A stretch of DNA of 28,312 nucleotides from Oscillospiraceae bacterium (lineage in GTDB: Bacteria; Bacillota; Clostridia; Oscillospirales; Ruminococcaceae). The position numbers and the translations under genes were made by a program. The stretch lies in NCBI GenBank assembly GCA_022511485.1, contig JAFLUJ010000004.1, positions 1-28,312 of the forward strand. The letters run 5' to 3'. Each line of letters starts with the position of its first letter. Within the stretch, counting starts at the first letter, position 1. The notes under the pieces were generated by a model. That model had not been told where the DNA came from and ran no database searches. It saw only the letters and a program-made list of their open reading frames with translations. Below are positions 23,176 through 28,312 of this stretch, one piece after another.

Positions 23176-23817
23176 TTATATCTGATTCAGCCAATACAAC
23201 ACATATGAAAGCAAAATAAATAATGTAGGAATTGCTATCAGCAACAATATCCCGACTAAATGATTCTTCTTTTCAGTTCTCGAAGCTGTCAATCCGTATG
23301 GTTCCTTCCACAAATGTGTAACGGTTAAAAAAATATATATAACCCAATATGTACATGAAGGAATTGCCGCATATCCTGTCCATTCTGAATTAGTTAATAC
23401 AGTTCCTCGCTCAAATAATAAAAAGCTTATAATTGAAATAATCGGACAAATATAATGCAACAATAGATTGGCTTTCTTTGGTTCCAATCCTCCAAATAAA
23501 TCTGTATGGGATTTACTTTTTCCAGATTTGAATCGTGGTGCCAAAAAAAATGCAAAAACAAACATAGTAGCCGCAAGACCACATGTAGCTGTATATCTCA
23601 ATCCTTTTATTAATACAGGAACTTTACCAAATCCCAATAATTCTCTAATAGCAAAGCCACAGAATAAAACACTTATCGCAAGAGCAATAAAATTCTGAAG
23701 AAAAGTGTAGAACTTCAATATGTTAAGCTTGTTCTTTACTTTTAGAAAGGTTGCACCTTCCATCAAAACAAGTAAAAGGTTAAGTATTAAAGCTATAATT
23801 AATTCAAATATTCTCAT
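23176..23817 (-). CDS. Six-helix membrane protein of unknown function
   Basis: The 213-aa protein has six predicted membrane helices: residues about 5-22, 40-60, 78-96, 118-135, 150-165 and 188-208. Charged loops contain KFKSGKSKSH-like and RTEKKNH stretches. The layout, with FERGTVL and a Trp/Tyr-rich fifth helix, is reminiscent of the Pr6Pr family, but I name it only as a membrane protein. It starts at ATG after AGGGGAAA and has a consensus promoter at 23858-23886. Base composition looks richer in A/T than the neighbouring ilv and dynamin genes, which could mean recent arrival. Confidence 0.75.
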   Translation of the reverse strand: MRIFELIIALILNLLLVLMEGATFLKVKNKLNILKFYTFLQNFIALAISVLFCGFAIRELLGFGKVPVLIKGLRYTATCGLAATMFVFAFFLAPRFKSGKSKSHTDLFGGLEPKKANLLLHYICPIISIISFLLFERGTVLTNSEWTGYAAIPSCTYWVIYIFLTVTHLWKEPYGLTASRTEKKNHLVGILLLIAIPTLFILLSYVLYWLNQI

Positions 23818-23857
23818 TCATTTATTTCCCCTAAAATTTCGATTTATCTTCGTAACC

Positions 23858-23886
23858 ATTATATCTTATAACAGCCATTTTGTCAA
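23858..23886 (-). promoter_or_regulatory. Consensus promoter of the membrane protein gene
   Basis: On the minus strand TTGACA (23886-23881), 17 bases, TATAAT (23863-23858). It begins two bases beyond the ilvC terminator, so the gene is separately transcribed. Confidence 0.85.
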
Positions 23887-23887
23887 T

Positions 23888-23918
23888 AAAAAACGCCGTG
23901 CCATCGTGACACAGCGTT
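23888..23918 (-). terminator. Intrinsic terminator of the ilv operon
   Basis: On the minus strand AACGCTGTG (23918-23910) pairs with CACGGCGTT (23900-23892), nine pairs with one G-T and a 9-nt loop, followed by TTTTTT. It lies 20 bp after the ilvC stop. Confidence 0.9.
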
Positions 23919-23938
23919 TTGTGTTATTCAGAATCAAA

Positions 23939-25018
<1,080 letters not shown>

Positions 25019-25030
25019 TTATTTTCTGCA

Positions 25031-25522
25031 CTATTTTCTTATGGTCTCCGCACCCTTCTGGATAGCAATAACTCCTGTGCGGACTATTTCCTTTATCCCG
25101 TACGGACGGATAAGCTCCTCAAAGCGTTCAAGATGGACAGTGGTGTCGGAGATCTCAATAGTCATGGTAGTCTGGGATATGTCAATGATCTTTGCCCCCA
25201 TGATCTCGCAAATTGTAAGTATCTCATTTCTCTGCTTTGAATTAGCATTGATCTTGATAAGCTGGAGCTCCCTTGAAATAAACTCATGAGGCGCAAGAGC
25301 CTTTACTTTAAGTGTGTCAATGAGCTTGTTGAGCTGCTTTTCAAGCTGTTCGACGGTATGCTCGTCCCCGTCTGCAACGATGGTCACTCTGGAAATCTTG
25401 GGGTCATCCGTCTCCCCCACAGCCAGACTGTCAATATTGAATCCGCGCCTTGAAAAAAGTCCGGAAATTCTTGACAGCACACCTGCATGGTTCTCCACAA
25501 GAATTGATATTGTATGTTTCAT
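25031..25522 (-). CDS. ilvN: Acetolactate synthase small (regulatory) subunit
   Basis: The 163-aa protein has the N-terminal ACT domain (MKHTISILVENHAGVLSRIS, then RRGFNIDSLAVGETDD), which binds valine for feedback inhibition, and the second ACT-like domain with KINANSKQRNEI and the C-terminal YGIKEIVRTGVIAI. ATG 25522 gives this standard start, after GGGAGAG; an open frame 17 codons up is not supported. It regulates and activates IlvB, encoded upstream across a 153-bp gap that holds a large dyad. The symbol ilvH would be equally acceptable. Confidence 0.96.
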   Translation of the reverse strand: MKHTISILVENHAGVLSRISGLFSRRGFNIDSLAVGETDDPKISRVTIVADGDEHTVEQLEKQLNKLIDTLKVKALAPHEFISRELQLIKINANSKQRNEILTICEIMGAKIIDISQTTMTIEISDTTVHLERFEELIRPYGIKEIVRTGVIAIQKGAETIRK

Positions 25523-25611
25523 TTTATTTTCACTCTCCCAAGGGGAGAAATTCTCCTTTCGCAAAATTTTCAAAGGACAGCCGGATTTACGACCCTCCTA
25601 TCAATTTTACC

Positions 25612-25636
25612 ATATTTTACGATATGCGTAAAATAT
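25612..25636. promoter_or_regulatory. Perfect 10-bp dyad in the ilvB-ilvN gap (operator candidate)
   Basis: ATATTTTACG (25612-25621), five bases, CGTAAAATAT (25627-25636) form a perfect inverted repeat, with a further half-site ATTTTACC just to its left. A GC-poor arrangement with five-base spacer fits a dimeric repressor rather than a terminator. A related TTACG-6-CGTAA dyad lies at 27450-27465 next to the regulator promoter. Confidence 0.55.
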
Positions 25637-25675
25637 ATATTTTTTATGCGTCATATAACTTGAAGTTATGTCGCA
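25637..25675 (-). terminator. Weak hairpin just after ilvB
   Basis: Read on the minus strand, GCG-A-CAT-AAC pairs imperfectly with GTTATATG-A-CGC a few bases after the ilvB stop, followed by an A/T-rich tract without a good T run. It may protect ilvB mRNA or attenuate ilvNC expression. Confidence 0.35.
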
Positions 25676-27301
25676 TTACAATGTGGATTCATGTCTCCAT
25701 ACATTGCATTCCAGCAGATACGCATCTTTGGAATTGCAGAGGTGCTCTATCGCCGCCTCGGCTTCCGCCATAGTGGAGACACGCTCCGCATCAATGCCGT
25801 AGGACTTTGCAAGCATCACAAAATCCGGATTTCCGTCCGCAATGTGTACAGCCGTCTGATTGTCGCTGTAAAGATTTGTTTGCAGCTCACGAACCATTCC
25901 AAGACGGTTATTCCGCATGATTATTATTTTAACGGGAACTTTTTCCTGAACGATGGTAGCAAGCTCCATCATCTGCATCTGGAAAGAGCCGTCCCCGCAA
26001 ATCGCGACTGCTTCATATTCGGGAGAAGCAAGCTTCGCACCGATTGCCGCAGGAATGGAATATCCCATAGTACCCATACCGCCGCTTGTAAGGAAGCGTC
26101 CGTTTTTAAACTGGAAGTTATTGCAAGTCCAGATCTGATTCTGTCCCACGTCAGCAACACATATTGTCTTTTCGGGAAGCCTTGCAGAAAGCTTACGGAT
26201 AAACATTTTCGGATTTACATAACCCTCTGTTTCATCCTCCTTGGGGACAGTGTTTTTCACCTCAGAAAGCTCGGCAAGCCACTCTGCACGTTCAGCGGAA
26301 TCCATAGCAGCCGCAAGCTCTGTGAGAATATTTTTGCAGTCTCCTACAAGGGGAATGTCAACATGGATATTCTTTCCGATCTCGGCAGGGTCAACATCAA
26401 TGTGAATTATCTTAGTAGTCTCCGCAAGGAATTTCGGAGAACGGACAGCCCTGTCTCCTACCCTTGCGCCAATAAGGATCATCGTATCGCACTTGGAAAC
26501 AGCCTCGTTTGCTGTTTTTACTCCATGCATACCCAGCATACCCATATAAAGAGGATGCGCCGACGGGAAAATTCCCAGTCCCATCATGGTGGAAACAACG
26601 GGTATCTTAACTTTCTCTGCAAAAGCTACCAGCTCCTGCTCCGCCTTAGCGGAAATTACTCCGCCTCCCGCACATATAAGAGGACGTTCAGAGCTTTTAA
26701 GCGCCTCGCAGACCTTTTTTATCTGAAAGCCGTTTCCCTTGATAGTGGGCTTGTAGGTACGGAGTTCCACTGTCTCAGGATATTCAAAATCTATCATAGT
26801 CTGCTGGATGTCGACCGGCACATCGATAAGCACAGGACCGTTTCTTCCTGTCCCTGCAAGGTAGAAAGCCTCTTTAAAAATTCTGGGAAGCTCAGAGGCG
26901 TCCTTGATAAGATAGCTGTATTTAACAAACGGCTCAGCCGTACCGGTGGTGTCTACCTCCTGAAAAACGTCGCAGCCGATCTGGTCTGTGGAGACCTGTC
27001 CGGTGATACAGACAAGAGGGATACTGTCGGCGTAGGCGGTAGCAATAGCGGTCATAAGATTCATCGCTCCCGGACCGGATGTTGCAATGCAAACAGCAGG
27101 CTTTCCGGTAAGTCTGGCATAACCGCTTGCAGCGTGACCGGCATTATCCTCACGACGGACAAGTATATGCCGTATATCCGAATGTGTAAGAGCGTCATAA
27201 AATGGACAAATTGCAGCGCCCGGATAGCCAAAGACGACCTTTACACCCTCATTTTCAAGACATTTTACCATTGCTTCTGCGGCTTTGAGCATTTCAAGCA
27301 C
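25676..27301 (-). CDS. ilvB: Acetolactate synthase large (catalytic) subunit
   Basis: IlvB makes acetolactate or acetohydroxybutyrate from pyruvate using thiamine diphosphate, Mg2+ and FAD. Visible are VVFGYPGAAICPFYDAL (with the region holding the catalytic Glu shortly after), ATSGPGAMNLMT, and the ThDP motif GDGSFQM ending in RNNRLGMV. Starts at GTG 27301 (eight bases after GGAG), ATG 27319 or ATG 27292 are possible; I prefer GTG, giving 541 aa. The C-terminus ends LLECNVWRHESTL, slightly short, without the PMVPPG tail of many homologues. Its thiamine cofactor links it loosely to the thi genes at the other end of the window. Confidence 0.95.
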   Translation of the reverse strand: MLEMLKAAEAMVKCLENEGVKVVFGYPGAAICPFYDALTHSDIRHILVRREDNAGHAASGYARLTGKPAVCIATSGPGAMNLMTAIATAYADSIPLVCITGQVSTDQIGCDVFQEVDTTGTAEPFVKYSYLIKDASELPRIFKEAFYLAGTGRNGPVLIDVPVDIQQTMIDFEYPETVELRTYKPTIKGNGFQIKKVCEALKSSERPLICAGGGVISAKAEQELVAFAEKVKIPVVSTMMGLGIFPSAHPLYMGMLGMHGVKTANEAVSKCDTMILIGARVGDRAVRSPKFLAETTKIIHIDVDPAEIGKNIHVDIPLVGDCKNILTELAAAMDSAERAEWLAELSEVKNTVPKEDETEGYVNPKMFIRKLSARLPEKTICVADVGQNQIWTCNNFQFKNGRFLTSGGMGTMGYSIPAAIGAKLASPEYEAVAICGDGSFQMQMMELATIVQEKVPVKIIIMRNNRLGMVRELQTNLYSDNQTAVHIADGNPDFVMLAKSYGIDAERVSTMAEAEAAIEHLCNSKDAYLLECNVWRHESTL

Positions 27302-27355
27302 TTCAATCACTCCAATCATAAATATTTTGCTTTATTTATAGCAGCGTATTCTTTA

Positions 27356-27384
27356 ATGATACATCTTTTCGACGATAAAGTCAA
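27356..27384 (-). promoter_or_regulatory. Promoter of the ilvBNC operon
   Basis: On the minus strand TTGACT (27384-27379), 17 bases, TATCAT (27361-27356), about 55 bases before the ilvB start. No T-box (no specifier stem, AGGGTGG-type antiterminator bulge or terminator) is visible in the leader. Confidence 0.75.
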
Positions 27385-27449
27385 TGGTTTACCGTGATTT
27401 ACTGATTAATTTTTTACAGGCAGATTCACAAAATATTTACATTCTAATA

Positions 27450-27501
27450 TTACGTAAATTCGTAAAATCATATTGACAAATCAAATCAATTATGATATTA
27501 T
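27450..27501 (+). promoter_or_regulatory. Promoter and adjacent dyad of the regulator gene
   Basis: TTGACA (27473-27478), 17 bases, TATTAT (27496-27501) form a good promoter. Just upstream TTACG (27450-27454), six bases, CGTAA (27461-27465) is an inverted repeat resembling the dyad at 25612-25636, and both sites contain CGTAAAAT. Confidence 0.7.
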
Positions 27502-27543
27502 GCAATTACGGAATTCCAAACAATCATAAAAGGAGGCTTTTAT

Positions 27544-28155
27544 ATGGCTGAAAGAGACTACGGCACAGAGATCGACGCTCTGAGAAATGACATAAACGAG
27601 ATCAAAGAGCTTCTGAAAGGAAGCAATGACAAAAGCCGCCCGGACAGTAAAATATTTGACAAAATGAAGGATATGTCCACTGACAAACATCTGAATTCAC
27701 TCATGGACAGGATACAGAACGAATGTGAAGCAGACGGCAGCATAGGAAAAGTCGTTTATCTGGGAGTGTTTGCCTCCGGAGGCAGACAGTCAAACTGGAT
27801 AAGCGAGTTAAAGGCAGATGACCTGTTAAAGCTTATCGAAAACAGAACTGCTGAAAAAGTCCTTGCCTGTATCGGAAGCAGCGACAAGCTGAATATCCTG
27901 CTTGCTCTTTTAAAGAAAACCATGACAGTTGCCCAGCTTGTAAGCGAATGCGGATTCAATTCAACGGGACAGGTATATCATCATCTGAATACATTAATTG
28001 CCGCAGACCTTGTTCAAGAGGATCTGGAATACTGCGGCAAAGGATATTATATCGTTATCCCATACCGTGTTCAGGGTATTGTCATGCTGCTTTCCGGAAT
28101 CAACGATATGCTTGACACGAGATACAGCAGCGGAAGCTGGAACGAAAGTAAATAG
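27544..28155 (+). CDS. Winged-helix (ArsR-like) transcriptional regulator, 203 aa
   Basis: The first 50 residues form a charged helix (EIDALRNDINEIKELLKGS). Around residues 120-175 is a helix-turn-helix of ArsR type: NILLALLKKTMTVAQLVSE, then STGQVYHHLNTLIAADLVQ and a short wing with GKGYYIVIPYRVQG. No metal-binding Cys pair of classic ArsR sensors is seen, so another signal is likely. It starts at ATG after AAAGGAGG. It diverges from ilvB with its promoter beside a dyad resembling one in the ilvB-ilvN gap, which suggests, but does not prove, that it controls ilv genes. Confidence 0.8.
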   Translation: MAERDYGTEIDALRNDINEIKELLKGSNDKSRPDSKIFDKMKDMSTDKHLNSLMDRIQNECEADGSIGKVVYLGVFASGGRQSNWISELKADDLLKLIENRTAEKVLACIGSSDKLNILLALLKKTMTVAQLVSECGFNSTGQVYHHLNTLIAADLVQEDLEYCGKGYYIVIPYRVQGIVMLLSGINDMLDTRYSSGSWNESK

Positions 28156-28192
28156 TCACCCCCACAAACTGTAAATAATCTCCTAAAAAGTA

Positions 28193-28226
28193 AAGGCTGC
28201 ATATTGTCGTGCAGCCTTGCTGTTTT
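28193..28226. terminator. Terminator after the regulator gene, probably bidirectional
   Basis: AAGGCTGCA (28193-28201) and TGCAGCCTT (28210-28218) form a perfect 9-bp stem with an 8-nt loop, followed by GCTGTTTTT. On the minus strand the flank is TACTTTTT, so it can also end the gene entering from the right edge. Confidence 0.88.
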
Positions 28227-28244
28227 TATATTGGTCAAAAATAT

Positions 28245-28312
28245 TCAGACATATTCGTCCCAGTCATCCCAGTCTTCCCAATCTTCCCAATAGATCTCAT
28301 AGGTGTTTCTGC
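28245..28312 (-). CDS. 3' end of a gene with a Trp/acidic repeat tail
   Basis: The last 21 codons of a minus-strand gene are visible, ending RNTYEIYWEDWEDWDDWDEYV. The tail repeats W-(E/D)-D every three residues. The body lies outside the window, so the family cannot be named. The adjacent terminator and the good codon pattern make a true coding end likely, but this is only 68 bases. Confidence 0.5.
   Translation of the reverse strand, partial: RNTYEIYWEDWEDWDDWDEYV

Noticed and set aside
25676..25720. Frameshift at the 3' end of ilvB
   Set aside because: The protein lacks the PMVPPG tail of many homologues, but no other frame restores it and the ending HESTL looks natural; short versions are plausible.
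25691..27397. 568-codon open frame on the plus strand opposite ilvB
   Set aside because: It lies entirely antisense to a clear acetolactate synthase, is Cys/His/Arg/Ser rich without recognisable domains, and has no ribosome site; it is a codon-usage shadow.
27302..27420. T-box leader before ilvB
   Set aside because: No specifier stem, no AGGGTGG antiterminator element and no terminator hairpin are visible in the short leader.
28158..28176. Short repeat ACCCCCACA-3-TGTAAAT shared with 17806-17824
   Set aside because: Only 16 matching bases with a different centre; too short to call a repeat family from two copies.

Overview
The window looks like chromosomal DNA of a low-to-mid GC Firmicute, most likely a gut/rumen clostridium of the Ruminococcus/Oscillospiraceae type. 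This is inferred from the thiW-thiMED salvage set, the HAAS/PadR envelope operon, strong Shine-Dalgarno sites, several consensus TTGACA-17-TATAAT promoters, and dynamin-like GTPase clusters. No 16S or other marker is present, so genus is a guess. No rRNA, tRNA, CRISPR array, transposase or phage gene is seen.

Layout. (1) 1-3566: thiamine salvage, with a partial thiW (ECF S component), an inverted nucleotidyltransferase gene with its own promoter, then thiM-thiE-thiD overlapping tightly. (2) 3566-6468: a leader with competing hairpins (candidate preQ1-type attenuator), then queD-queE-folE-(unknown 121 aa)-queC, which turn GTP into preQ0 for queuosine; folE supplies the QueD substrate. A hairpin closes the block. 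(3) 6538-14259, minus strand: two MalF/MalG-type permeases, then a HlyD-like adaptor, a MacB-periplasmic-core-like membrane protein and an unusually large lipoprotein whose C-terminal half is a solute-binding protein. No ATPase is encoded. (4) 14616-17778: a lone MazF/PemK-type toxin divergent from padR-HAAS(DUF1700)-DUF4097-pspC, an envelope-stress-type operon. The region between them is rich in hairpins.

(5) 17919-22753, minus strand: a compact operon from one consensus promoter: a 679-aa dynamin-like GTPase with a hydrophobic segment, an M48-like metallopeptidase whose HExxH reads CExxH, and a second 586-aa dynamin-like GTPase. This is the best candidate for an undescribed system: a membrane-remodelling GTPase pair with an altered peptidase partner. 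(6) 22957-23817, minus strand: a 43-aa antitoxin-like stub and a six-helix membrane protein. (7) 23939-27301, minus strand: ilvB-ilvN-ilvC for branched-chain amino acids. (8) 27544-28155: a divergent winged-helix regulator beside ilvB; TTTACG/CGTAAA dyads occur both next to its promoter and in the ilvB-ilvN gap. (9) The right edge holds the 3' end of a minus-strand gene with a Trp/acidic repeat tail.

Small hairpin elements recur at 12315-12405 and 17779-17868, sharing a GCCCCC/GGGGGC hairpin in opposite orientation.
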